DNA of 64,000 bases from Burkholderiales bacterium (GTDB lineage: Bacteria > Pseudomonadota > Gammaproteobacteria > Burkholderiales > WYBJ01): positions 1-64,000 of the forward strand of contig JADLAC010000066.1 in assembly GCA_020848435.1 (NCBI GenBank). Reading direction: 5' to 3'. This document shows, piece after piece, positions 1-8,035 of this stretch. The stretch's first letter is position 1. Each line of letters begins with the position of its first letter. The position numbers and the translations under genes were made by a program. The notes beneath the pieces are model-generated. The model was not told where the DNA came from, did not search any database, and was given only the letters and a program-made list of their open reading frames with translations.

Positions 1-68
1 ATATCCGGAATATTGGCAAACCGGGCAACGCCGCATGCGCGCTTTGTGGGCGCAAACCGAAGGGACGG

Positions 69-157
69 GGCGATTTTCGCGCATGGCGGAGTCGGACGAC
101 GTGCCGATAGTCTCGCTATCGGCTGCGTCGTCCTCCTAGCCCTGCGCGAAAATCGCC
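69..157. repeat. Long imperfect palindrome downstream of gyrB
   Basis: The outer arms (69-83 and 143-157) are 15-bp perfect inverse complements with core GCGATTTTCGCGC. The inner arms CCGATAG (104-110) and CTATCGG (116-122) close on the 5-nt loop TCTCG, and a GACGACG/CGTCGTC pair lies between them. The whole can fold into a roughly 90-nt hairpin or cruciform with a bulged middle. It lies just past the gyrB stop codon, but no T-run follows on the gyrB strand, so it is not a standard intrinsic terminator. It may be a REP-like repeat or a 3'-end stabiliser. I did not see a second copy in the window. Confidence 0.6.
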
Positions 158-176
158 TCCGTCGCACACGTGAAAT

Positions 177-196
177 CAAGTCCGACAGGCTCCTAG
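177..196 (-). repeat. 20-bp repeat, copy 1 (gyrB 3' flank)
   Basis: Read on the minus strand this is CTAGGAGCCTGTCGGACTTG. It matches 19 of 20 bases with 39894-39913 at the end of dgt. Both copies begin with the rare tetramer CTAG. It could be one end of a dispersed repeat or of a small mobile element whose other end lies outside the window. Confidence 0.5.
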
Positions 197-208
197 GTCG
201 GCTCGCGC

Positions 209-2650
209 TCACACATCGAGATTACGCACGCCCAAGGCGTTCGTTTCGATGAACGCGCGCCGCGGCTCGACCATGTCGCCCATCAGCGTGGTGAAGATCT
301 CATCGGCCACGATGCTGTCCTCGATCTGGGCTCGCAGCAGCCGCCGGGTCGCTGGATCCATGGTGGTTTCCCACAATTGTTCCGGGTTCATCTCGCCCAG
401 ACCCTTGTAGCGTTGTATGCTGACGGCATTCTTCGCTTCCTCGAGGAGCCAATCGAGCGCTTCCTTGAATTCGGCCACCGGCCGGCTGCGATCGGCGCGG
501 CGCACGGTTGCGCCCTCACCGAGTAGGCCGAACACGAGCTCGCTGGTCTTGCGAATCTGCTCGAAATCTCCGCTGACGACGAAGTCGTGATCCAGCACGG
601 TGAGGCGCCGGTTGCCATGCTGGATGCGGGCGATCTCCAGCGACCAATGCTCGGCATTGTCGTCGTAGCGAGGCGTGACCTGGATGCCGTGCACTTGCAC
701 CGCCGATTGCAGGTGCGAAGCGCTCTGTTCGGCCGCGCGAGCGTCCGACAGATCGATGCGAACGCCCGCGAGCAGGGCGTAAAGAACGCGCTCGTCGATC
801 AGCCGGCGCAGGCGCTCGATCACGGCCTCGGCCAGAAAGAACTCGCGGGCCACCTTCGCCAACGCCTCGCCGCTCAAGGCTGTCTCGCCCTCGCGCGGCA
901 CCAGCTCGGCCTCCGAGAGCGCGAGGCGCAGCAAGTATTCCTTCAGCTCGTGGTCGTCCTTGAGATAGCGTTCCTGGCGGCCGTGCTTCACCTTGTAAAG
1001 CGGGGGCTGGGCGATGTAGATGTGACCCCGTTCGACCAGCTCGGGCATCTGCCGGTAGAAAAACGTAAGCAGCAGCGTGCGGATGTGCGATCCGTCCACA
1101 TCGGCGTCGGTCATGATGATGACGCGGTGATAGCGCAGCTTGTCCGGGTTGTACTCCTCCTTGCCGATGCCGGCGCCGAGCACCGTGATCAAGGTGGAGA
1201 TTTCCTGCGACGACAGCAGCCGGTCGAAGCGCGCCCGCTCCACATTCAGGATCTTCCCCTTCAATGGCAGGATCGCCTGGAAGCTTCGATCGCGGCCTTG
1301 TTTCGCCGAACCGCCGGCCGAATCGCCTTCCACGATGTAGAGCTCACAGCGGGCGGGATCCTTTTCCTGGCAGTCGGCGAGCTTTCCGGGCAGCCCGAAG
1401 GAATCGAGCACGCCCTTGCGCCGCGTCATCTCGCGCGCCTTGCGCGCCGCCTCGCGCGCCCGCGCCGCGTCGATGATCTTGGAAACGATGATCTTGGCGT
1501 CGTTCGGCCGCTCCAACAGAAACTCCGCCAGCTTCTCGGCGATGATCTCCTCGACTGCCGGACGCACTTCCGAGGACACGAGCTTGTCCTTGGTCTGGGA
1601 GGAAAACTTGGGCTCCGGCGCCTTGACCGAGAGCACCGCGCAAAGCCCTTCGCGCATGTCATCGCCGCTGGTCTCGACCTTGGCCCGGCGCGCGTATTCG
1701 TTCGCTTCGATGTACTGGTTGAGGGTGCGCGTCATGGCGGCCCGCAAGCCGGTGAGGTGAGTGCCGCCGTCGCGTTGCGGAATGTTGTTGGTGAAGCATT
1801 GCACCGATTCCTGGTAGGAATCGTTCCACTGCATCGCCGTTTCGACCGTGATGCCGTCCTTCTCCATGCGCGCATGGAACACGTTCGGGTGCAGCACAGT
1901 CTTGCTGCGATTCATGAATTCGACGAAGCCGCGAACGCCGCCGGTGAACGCGAACACCTCCTCCTTCGCCAAGCGTTGATCGACCAGTCGGATGCGCACG
2001 CCATGATTGAGGAACGACAGCTCGCGCAGGCGCCGCGCGAGGATCTCATAGTGGTACTCGACGTTGCCGAAGATCTCCTTGCTGGCGAGAAAATGGACCT
2101 CGGTGCCGCGTTTCTCGGTCTTGCCGATGGCCTTCAACGGTTCCACCGCGATGCCGCCACGGAACTCGACGAAATAGCTTTCGCCGTCGCGGCGAATGGT
2201 GAGCCGCAGCCAGTCGGAGAGCGCGTTGACCACCGAGACACCGACGCCGTGCAAGCCGCCCGACACCTTGTAGGAATTGCTGTCGAACTTGCCGCCGGCG
2301 TGCAACTCCGTCATCACGATCTCGGCGGCCGAGCGTTTGAGCTCATCGTCTTGCTTGACTGCGGTGGGAATGCCGCGGCCGTTGTCGCTCACGCTGATCG
2401 AGTTGTCGGGGTGGATCGTGACCACGATCTCGTCGCAATAGCCGGCGAGCGCCTCGTCGACCGCGTTGTCGACGACCTCGAACACCATGTGATGCAGCCC
2501 GGTGCCGTCGTGCGTATCGCCGATGTACATGCCGGGGCGCTTGCGAACCGCTTCCAGACCTTTCAGGACTTTGATACTGCTCGCATCGTAGTCGGCGGCT
2601 TGCTGCGGGCGGGGTAGATCGCTTGCATTCTCCATCGAGTCAACCATCAT
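209..2650 (-). CDS. gyrB: DNA gyrase subunit B
   Basis: ATPase subunit of gyrase, which introduces negative supercoils together with GyrA (not in the window). The 813 residues compare with 804 in E. coli. The GHKL ATPase domain is at the N-terminus, with EVVDNAVDEA near 58-67 and GGLHGVGVSVVN near 131-142. The TOPRIM motif EGDSAGG is at 441-447 and DADVDGSH near 515. The long Gram-negative insert in TOPRIM is present, and the C-terminus carries QRYKGLGEMNPEQLW. The ATG at 2650 is chosen because AGGA lies 6-7 nt upstream; a second in-frame ATG at 2635 would also keep the domain. It is third after dnaA and dnaN on the same strand. Its ribosome binding site lies inside the inverted repeat of the 2651-2846 insert. 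Confidence 0.97.
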   Translation of the reverse strand: MMVDSMENASDLPRPQQAADYDASSIKVLKGLEAVRKRPGMYIGDTHDGTGLHHMVFEVVDNAVDEALAGYCDEIVVTIHPDNSISVSDNGRGIPTAVKQDDELKRSAAEIVMTELHAGGKFDSNSYKVSGGLHGVGVSVVNALSDWLRLTIRRDGESYFVEFRGGIAVEPLKAIGKTEKRGTEVHFLASKEIFGNVEYHYEILARRLRELSFLNHGVRIRLVDQRLAKEEVFAFTGGVRGFVEFMNRSKTVLHPNVFHARMEKDGITVETAMQWNDSYQESVQCFTNNIPQRDGGTHLTGLRAAMTRTLNQYIEANEYARRAKVETSGDDMREGLCAVLSVKAPEPKFSSQTKDKLVSSEVRPAVEEIIAEKLAEFLLERPNDAKIIVSKIIDAARAREAARKAREMTRRKGVLDSFGLPGKLADCQEKDPARCELYIVEGDSAGGSAKQGRDRSFQAILPLKGKILNVERARFDRLLSSQEISTLITVLGAGIGKEEYNPDKLRYHRVIIMTDADVDGSHIRTLLLTFFYRQMPELVERGHIYIAQPPLYKVKHGRQERYLKDDHELKEYLLRLALSEAELVPREGETALSGEALAKVAREFFLAEAVIERLRRLIDERVLYALLAGVRIDLSDARAAEQSASHLQSAVQVHGIQVTPRYDDNAEHWSLEIARIQHGNRRLTVLDHDFVVSGDFEQIRKTSELVFGLLGEGATVRRADRSRPVAEFKEALDWLLEEAKNAVSIQRYKGLGEMNPEQLWETTMDPATRRLLRAQIEDSIVADEIFTTLMGDMVEPRRAFIETNALGVRNLDV

Positions 2651-2846
2651 CTAGTGTCCTGAGTCTGAAGTTCGTCGCTGTATTGTCAATACCCGACCAT
2701 GGCAGCAGGATGCCAAAAGTGTCGAAATCGGCGCCAGACGCGAAGCGAACCGCAGCCAGGTTGGACACCTGGCGAGGATTCGCGACAAAGTATGGCGTCG
2801 ATTCTCGACATCTCTTGTAGGGCGAATTTCGGACTCAGGACACTAG
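2651..2846. mobile_element. MITE-like insert between dnaN and gyrB
   Basis: The 24-bp arms at 2651-2674 and 2823-2846 are inverted copies matching 22 of 24 positions; both read CTAGTGTCCTGAGTC from the outside in. They enclose about 150 bp with no coding potential. Both ends are CTAG, which could be a 4-bp target duplication of the YTAR type used by IS5-family elements. Inside is a 7-bp hairpin, GCCAGGT/ACCTGGC, at 2755-2773. The dnaN stop codon TAG falls in the right-hand CTAG, and the gyrB ATG directly follows the left one, so the ancestral junction was probably TAG-ATG. No transposase is present, so it would be non-autonomous. A mobile origin is inferred from the structure only. Confidence 0.55.
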
Positions 2847-3949
2847 ATGCGCATCGGCATGATGACATACTTGAAATGATCGAGCCCGGGGTCGGTCATC
2901 AGCACGCTGCTGCTCGCGTCGCCGAAGGCACAGCAGACGTGCGTTCCGGACAGCGAATTGAGCACATCGAGCAGGTAGTTGACGTTGAAACCGATGTCGA
3001 TCGGGATGCCGGAGTATTCCAGCTCCAACTCCTCCTGTGCTTCTTCCTGCTCGTTGTTGTTGCAGGAAACGCGCAAGCTGTTCTCGGTCAGGACCCAGCG
3101 CACGCCGCGGAACTTGTCGTTGGACAGAATGGCGGCGCGCTGCAAGGCCTGCAACAGCGTGACGCGCTCGACCGTGATGATGTTCTGGTGCGTCGTCGGT
3201 ATGACGCGCACATAGTCCGGGAACTTGCCGTCGACGATCTTGGTGAAGAGCTCGACGCTGCCGAAATTGAAGCGAACCTGGGCGCCGAGCAATGCGATGC
3301 GTAACGGCTCGTCGCTTTCGGCGAGAAGCTTGGACAGCTCCAGCACTGCCTTGCGCGGCAGCACGACCTCGTGGTGCGCCTGCTCGTGCTCCAACGCGGC
3401 GCTGGCGAACGCGAGGCGGTGGCCGTCGGTCGCCACCACCCTGAGCTCGTTCGCCTCCACGCACAGCAGCAACCCGTTCAGGTAGTAGCGGATGTCTTGC
3501 TGCGCCATCGCGTACTGCACCAGCAGGAGCAGCGAACGCAGCGTGCGCTGCGGCAGCGTTATCTCGGCCGCGACATCCGCGCCCGCGGCAAGGCGCGGAA
3601 AATCCTCGGCCGGTAGCGTTTGCAGGGTAAAGCGGCTGCGTCCGGACTTGAGCTGCAAGCGGTTCGCCGTGCTTTCCAGCGATACCTTCGCTTCCGCGGG
3701 AAGCGCGCGCAGTATGTCCTGGAGCTTGCGCGCGGAAGTCGTCACCGTGCTCGGCGCCGTCTGCGTGCCGATGTGGGAGCGGCTGCAAATCTGGATCTCG
3801 AGATCGGTAGCGAGCACGCTCACGCCCGAGTCATTGCGTTCGATCAGCACGTTGGACAGGATGGGCAACGTTTGGCGGCGTTCGACGATACCGCTCACCA
3901 TTTGCAGCGGCAGCAGCAATTCATCGCGCGAGCATTCCAATAGCTTCAT
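2843..3949 (-). CDS. dnaN: DNA polymerase III sliding clamp (beta subunit)
   Basis: Ring-shaped processivity clamp that tethers the replicative polymerase and other partners to DNA. Its 368 residues are the usual length and comprise three clamp folds. The start MKLLECSRDELLLPLQ and the C-terminal YVIMPMRI are characteristic; the extreme C-terminus forms part of the peptide-binding pocket. The ATG at 3949 has only a weak Shine-Dalgarno. The gene lies 193 bp after dnaA on the same strand. Its stop codon overlaps the CTAG end of the downstream insert without altering the protein end. Confidence 0.97.
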   Translation of the reverse strand: MKLLECSRDELLLPLQMVSGIVERRQTLPILSNVLIERNDSGVSVLATDLEIQICSRSHIGTQTAPSTVTTSARKLQDILRALPAEAKVSLESTANRLQLKSGRSRFTLQTLPAEDFPRLAAGADVAAEITLPQRTLRSLLLLVQYAMAQQDIRYYLNGLLLCVEANELRVVATDGHRLAFASAALEHEQAHHEVVLPRKAVLELSKLLAESDEPLRIALLGAQVRFNFGSVELFTKIVDGKFPDYVRVIPTTHQNIITVERVTLLQALQRAAILSNDKFRGVRWVLTENSLRVSCNNNEQEEAQEELELEYSGIPIDIGFNVNYLLDVLNSLSGTHVCCAFGDASSSVLMTDPGLDHFKYVIMPMRI

Positions 3950-4142
3950 TGCTTATCCGAAAGTGGTGGTAGTAGTAGGCCTCGCCGGAATTCGGGATAA
4001 GTGGCCAAGCAGTTGTATGGCGTGAGTTTTGGACGCTGCCGCGAACCGGGATGGCGCATGTATGGGCTGTGCGTGAATGGTGCATGAAATCCGGCGGCGG
4101 CGCGATTACCGCGCTTATCCACATCTCGTACCCAGGCTGTCA
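3950..4142. other. oriC: Candidate oriC, dnaA-dnaN intergenic region
   Basis: This 193-bp gap holds one perfect DnaA box, TTATCCACA (4115-4123), and a degenerate box, TTATCCGAA (3953-3961). The latter is followed directly by the G-rich stretch AGTGGTGG (3962-3969) and three TAG repeats (3970-3978). The order box, GC-rich spacer, TAG repeats is that of the basal unwinding system (DnaA-trio) described for bacterial origins. Flanking dnaA and dnaN fit an origin position. No long AT-rich stretch is seen, and the box count is low compared with classical origins. Confidence 0.5.
4115..4123 (+). promoter_or_regulatory. DnaA box
   Basis: Exact match to TTATCCACA, 20 bp downstream of the dnaA stop codon on the dnaN side. 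It may bind DnaA for origin firing or for control of dnaN. Confidence 0.7.
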
Positions 4143-5474
4143 TCAGTTTCTCAACACCTGCAGGAGCGAGTTGAAATCGCGCGTGATGTCGGAGTTGGTG
4201 CTGCGCAGCTCCGCGACCTTGCGGCATGCATGCAGCACGGTCGTGTGATCACGGCCGCCGAAGGCTTCGCCGATGTCGGGCAAACTCAAAGGAGTGAGCT
4301 CCTTTGCCAGAGCCATGGCGATCTGGCGCGGCCGGGCGATGGTTCGGCTGCGCTTCTTGGAATACATCTCCGAGACCTTGATCTTGTAGTACTCGGCGAC
4401 CGTGCGCTGAATATTGTCGATGGTGACTTGCCGGCTTTGCACCGCGATCAAGTCGCGCAGCGCTTCCTTGCAGGTGTCGACAGCTAGCGGCTGGCCGGAG
4501 AAGCGGCAGAACGCGAGCACCCGCTTCAAGGCTCCTTCGAGCTCGCGCACGTTCGAGGGCACTTGTTGTGCGATGAAGAATGCGACCGGCTGATCGAGCG
4601 TGACGCCTTCGAGCTCGGCCTTCTTGAGCAGGATGGCGACGCGCATCTCCAAATCCGGCGGCTCTACCGCCACCGTGAGCCCCCAACCGAAGCGGGTCTT
4701 GAGCCGATCTTCCATGCCCGTGATCTCCTTCGGGAAGGAATCGCAGGTGATGACGATCTGGCGGCGTGACTCGAGCAGCGCATTGAAGGTGTAGAAGAAC
4801 TCTTCTTGGGTGCGGCCCTTGTCGGCGAAGAACTGGATGTCGTCGATCAGCAGCAGGTCGAGCGACTGGTAATAGCGTTTGAACTGGTCGAACGATCGAT
4901 GCTGGACGGCGCGCACCAGGTCAGAGACGTATTGCTCGGCATGCAGGTAGCGAATTTTCGCGTTGGCCGAGCGATCGCGAACGAGGTTGCCGATGGCGTG
5001 CAGCAAATGGGTCTTGCCCAGGCCCACGCCGCCGTAGATGAAAAGCGGGTTGTACGAGCTGCCGGGGCTGTCGGCGACTTGGATGGCGGCGGCGCGCGCG
5101 AGCTGATTGGCTCTACCGGTGACGAAGGTCTCGAACGTATATTGCGGGTTCAAGCGCGAGGCATCGGCTGCGAGCCGTGCCGGTGCGATCGCATCCGGTG
5201 CATGGGGCAGGGGGGGCGTCACCTGGACGCTGGCTGGGCGCGGCAGCAACTCGACGCTGATATTCATCGGCGTATCGAAGTGCTCGTCGGCGAGATTTTG
5301 GACCCGGCTGAGGTAGGTGTCCTTGATCCAGCGCAGTGCCAGCCGATTGGGCACCTCCAGCAGCACCGTATCGTCCGTTCGACTGCAGCGTATGGGCTTG
5401 ATCCATGCGGTGAATTCTTGCGGAGTCAGCTCGCGCTGAAAGTACTCGAGGCAGGAACGCCAGAAGCTGCTCAT
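4143..5474 (-). CDS. dnaA: Chromosomal replication initiator DnaA
   Basis: AAA+ ATPase that binds DnaA boxes and opens the origin. From the chosen start it has 443 residues. Domain I begins with FWRSCLEYFQREL, the AAA+ Walker A GGVGLGKT is at 148-155 and Walker B LLLIDDIQ at 207-214. The domain IV signature GGRDHTTVLHACRKV begins near 406. I chose the ATG at 5474 because homologues begin at the FWxxCL motif. It has no good Shine-Dalgarno, whereas the in-frame ATG at 5540 has GAAAGG about 7 nt upstream and would add 22 residues, so the start is uncertain. It faces rpmH divergently, as in most proteobacteria. Confidence 0.96.
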   Translation of the reverse strand: MSSFWRSCLEYFQRELTPQEFTAWIKPIRCSRTDDTVLLEVPNRLALRWIKDTYLSRVQNLADEHFDTPMNISVELLPRPASVQVTPPLPHAPDAIAPARLAADASRLNPQYTFETFVTGRANQLARAAAIQVADSPGSSYNPLFIYGGVGLGKTHLLHAIGNLVRDRSANAKIRYLHAEQYVSDLVRAVQHRSFDQFKRYYQSLDLLLIDDIQFFADKGRTQEEFFYTFNALLESRRQIVITCDSFPKEITGMEDRLKTRFGWGLTVAVEPPDLEMRVAILLKKAELEGVTLDQPVAFFIAQQVPSNVRELEGALKRVLAFCRFSGQPLAVDTCKEALRDLIAVQSRQVTIDNIQRTVAEYYKIKVSEMYSKKRSRTIARPRQIAMALAKELTPLSLPDIGEAFGGRDHTTVLHACRKVAELRSTNSDITRDFNSLLQVLRN

Positions 5475-5625
5475 GGGGTAGCGACGGTCTCGTTGGAACG
5501 CACGGCTCTGACGGCCGATTGTCGGCGTAGGGCTGGCCATTTTAGCGCCTTTCACGCACCCGTAGCCACAACCGAACCGTGCGCGCGCAGGCGTCGATGC
5601 GGGCGATCTGACAGGGTTGCTTCGA

Positions 5626-5655
5626 TTGACACGGGCTCGCATCGGGCTGTCTAAT
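5626..5655 (+). promoter_or_regulatory. Promoter of rpmH-rnpA operon
   Basis: A consensus -35 TTGACA (5626-5631), an 18-bp spacer and -10 TCTAAT (5650-5655, 5 of 6) lie about 30 bp before the rpmH start. This is one of the best sigma-70-type matches in the window and fits the high expression expected of rpmH. Confidence 0.65.
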
Positions 5656-5684
5656 ACGAAGCTTTTTGGTCAACGGAGCGAGCG

Positions 5685-5819
5685 ATGAAACGCACGTATC
5701 AGCCGTCAAAAACGCGTCGCCAGCGCACGCACGGATTTCGCGCACGCCTCAAGACCCGTGGTGGTCGCGCAGTGCTGCGGGCGCGGCGTGCAAAGGGACG
5801 GGCTCGCCTGGCAGTGTGA
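5685..5819 (+). CDS. rpmH: 50S ribosomal protein L34
   Basis: This 44-residue basic protein of the large ribosomal subunit begins MKRTYQPSKTRRQRTHGF and continues with the conserved RARLKTRGGRAVL segment. GGAG lies 6 nt before the ATG. The stop codon TGA overlaps the GTG start of rnpA by four bases, so the two are likely translationally coupled. Confidence 0.97.
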   Translation: MKRTYQPSKTRRQRTHGFRARLKTRGGRAVLRARRAKGRARLAV

Positions 5820-6154
5820 GCCGCGCCGGTTGCCGGCTTCCGCGCGCGGCGCGCATCCGCAGCGATCAGCGGGCCGAGGAGCTGCGTTCAGCCGCCCGCA
5901 GCCGCGGTCGATGGTTCGTCCTCAGGCGCTGCGGCAACGATCTGGGTTACGCCCGCGTGCTCATTCGCGTGGCCAAGCACGTGATGGCGAGCGCCGTGGC
6001 CCGCAACCGCATGCGCCGCTGTATCAGGGAAGTGTTTCGGCACGAGCGCTCGCGCTTACCGGCATTCGATTACTTCATCGCTCTCATTCACCCTTATAAG
6101 GAAGCAAGCCTCGATCCGGCTCGGCGGGAGCTCGCGCGATTGTTGCAGACGTGA
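5816..6154 (+). CDS. rnpA: Ribonuclease P protein component
   Basis: Protein cofactor of RNase P, which matures the 5' ends of tRNAs. From the GTG at 5816 it has 112 residues, close to the usual 115-120. The signature ARNRMRRCIREVFR near 60-73 is the RNR motif that contacts the catalytic RNA. The open frame extends further upstream, but that part lies in another frame over rpmH and looks unlike RnpA. The GTG overlapping the rpmH stop (GTGA) is the natural start. It overlaps yidD by one base. Confidence 0.94.
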   Translation: MSRAGCRLPRAARIRSDQRAEELRSAARSRGRWFVLRRCGNDLGYARVLIRVAKHVMASAVARNRMRRCIREVFRHERSRLPAFDYFIALIHPYKEASLDPARRELARLLQT

Positions 6155-6363
6155 TGGCGAAGATCGTATTGTGGTTGCTCGGGGCCTACCGCTATGCGCT
6201 AAGCCCGTTGCTCGGGCCGGTGTGCCGGTTCTACCCATCGTGCTCGCAGTACGCCCAAGACGCGATTGAGCGTCACGGCGTGCTGCGCGGCCTCGTGCTC
6301 GCCGCCCGGCGCCTGTGCCGCTGCCACCCGTGGCATTGCGGCGGCCACGATCCGGTACCGTGA
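6154..6363 (+). CDS. yidD: Membrane protein insertion efficiency factor YidD
   Basis: Small (69-residue) inner-membrane-associated protein reported to help YidC/Sec insertion of membrane proteins. The family signature CRFYPSCSQYAQDAI, a second cysteine/histidine cluster CRCHPWHCGG and the terminal DPVP are all present. The ATG at 6154 overlaps the rnpA stop as TGATG. Its place between rnpA and yidC is the near-universal one. Confidence 0.94.
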   Translation: MAKIVLWLLGAYRYALSPLLGPVCRFYPSCSQYAQDAIERHGVLRGLVLAARRLCRCHPWHCGGHDPVP

Positions 6364-6370
6364 GTTAACC

Positions 6371-8035
6371 ATGGATACCCAACGCCTCATCCTGGCGCTG
6401 ATCTTCTTCTTCTCTTTGTTCATGCTGTACGAGGCGTGGCAGCGCGAGCAACGCGCTCCGCAGCCACCGGCGGCGGCGACCAAGGATCACAAGCCCTCTG
6501 AGCAGAAGTCGGCGGCCGAGGCGCCGCCGACACCAAGCAAGAAGCTCGAACCGCCTGCGCCGAGCGCAGCGAGCGCGCCGGGGGTCGAACCCAAGCTCGC
6601 GAGCGGCGACACAATTCGCGTCGTCACCGATGTAATGACCGTCGATATCGACACCATCGGCGCAACGGTCAAACGCGTGGAGCTGTCGCGGCATCGGGCC
6701 ACCGTCGACACCAGCAAGAATTTCGTTTTGTTGGAGCGCGACGCCGACAGGGTTTATGTCGCCCAGTCCGGGTTGATCGGTGAAGGCCTGCCCAATCACA
6801 ATTCCCACTATGTCGCCGGGTCGAAGGAATACAGGCTCGCCGACGGGCAGGGCCGCCTGGAAGTGCGGTTGGAGAGTGCCGGGGCCAATGGCGGCGCGCG
6901 CGCGAGCAAGGTGTTCGTGTTCGAGCGTTCGAGCTATTCGATCGGCATACGCCAGGAGGTACGCAACGCGCAGGCTGCGCCGTACGGCTACTATCAACTC
7001 GTTCGCGACGGGAATCCTCCCGAAGGCGACTCCAAGATGCTCCCCACCTATACCGGGGTGGCCGTCTACACCGAGAAAGACAAGTTTCAGAAGGTCGCTT
7101 TCGGCGACATCGACAAGGGCAAGACCCCGTATTCGAGCAATGCCGAGGATGGCTGGATAGGTCTCGTCCAGCACTACTTCGTCAGCGCCTGGATCTTGCC
7201 GGGTAGTGTGCCGAGGGAGTTTTTTACCAAGCGGCTGGACAACAATCTCTACGCCGCCGGGGTCATCGTGCCCTTCGCCAAGCCGGCCGACGACGGCGTG
7301 CTCAGCCAGCAGGTGACGCTCTACGCCGGGCCGCAGGACCAGGACAAGCTAGCGACCATTGCGCCCGGGCTCGATCGCACCGTCGACTATGGCTGGCTGA
7401 CGGTGATCGCAGCGCCCCTGTTCTGGGTCTTGAAGACCCTCTACGGCTGGGTCGGCAATTGGGGCGTAGCGATCATCATCCTGACGGTGTTGATCAAGGT
7501 CCTGTTCTACCCCTTGTCGGCGGCGAGCTATCGTTCGATGGCGCGCATGCGCGTGCTGGCGCCGAAGATGCAACGGCTGAAGGAACAATACGGCGACGAT
7601 CGCCAGCGCATGCAGCAGGCGATGATGGAGTTGTACAAGACCGAGAAGATCAATCCGCTGGGAGGCTGCCTGCCGATCCTGGTGCAGATTCCTGTGTTTA
7701 TCGCCTTGTACTGGGTGCTGCTGGCGAGCTTCGAGCTGCGCCAGGCGCCCTTCGTGCTGTGGATCCAGGACCTCGCGGCGGCCGATCCCTACTACATTCT
7801 GCCGGTGCTCATGGGGGCGACCATGATCATCCAGACCCGCCTCAATCCGGAGCCGCCAGACCCGGTCCAGGCCAAGGTGATGAAGATCATGCCGATCGCG
7901 TTCAGCGTGTTCTTCTTTTTCTTCCCGGCCGGTCTGGTGTTGTACTGGCTCATCAACAACATCTTGTCGATTGCACAGCAATGGCAGATCACCCGGACCA
8001 TGGAACGGGCGGCGCCGGCGCATGGACGCCGCTGA
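6371..8035 (+). CDS. yidC: Membrane protein insertase YidC
   Basis: Inserts and folds inner-membrane proteins, alone or with SecYEG. It has 554 residues. An N-terminal membrane segment (LILALIFFFSLFMLYEAW) is followed by a Pro/Ala-rich linker and the large periplasmic beta domain. The conserved C-terminal insertase domain has five membrane segments and includes PLGGCLPILVQIPVF and LYWLINNILSIAQQWQI. The ATG at 6371 begins MDTQRL, typical of Gram-negative YidC; an upstream in-frame start would run through yidD. Its end overlaps mnmE by 14 bp. Confidence 0.97.
   Translation: MDTQRLILALIFFFSLFMLYEAWQREQRAPQPPAAATKDHKPSEQKSAAEAPPTPSKKLEPPAPSAASAPGVEPKLASGDTIRVVTDVMTVDIDTIGATVKRVELSRHRATVDTSKNFVLLERDADRVYVAQSGLIGEGLPNHNSHYVAGSKEYRLADGQGRLEVRLESAGANGGARASKVFVFERSSYSIGIRQEVRNAQAAPYGYYQLVRDGNPPEGDSKMLPTYTGVAVYTEKDKFQKVAFGDIDKGKTPYSSNAEDGWIGLVQHYFVSAWILPGSVPREFFTKRLDNNLYAAGVIVPFAKPADDGVLSQQVTLYAGPQDQDKLATIAPGLDRTVDYGWLTVIAAPLFWVLKTLYGWVGNWGVAIIILTVLIKVLFYPLSAASYRSMARMRVLAPKMQRLKEQYGDDRQRMQQAMMELYKTEKINPLGGCLPILVQIPVFIALYWVLLASFELRQAPFVLWIQDLAAADPYYILPVLMGATMIIQTRLNPEPPDPVQAKVMKIMPIAFSVFFFFFPAGLVLYWLINNILSIAQQWQITRTMERAAPAHGRR

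Noticed and set aside
163..176. CACGTGAAA core near 166 as a second parS
   Set aside because: Only about 10 of 16 positions fit the consensus and the left half is unrelated.
5541..5684. dnaA-rpmH gap as the origin
   Set aside because: No consensus DnaA box is present; the best match is 7 of 9. The gap is well explained by the rpmH promoter and the dnaA leader.
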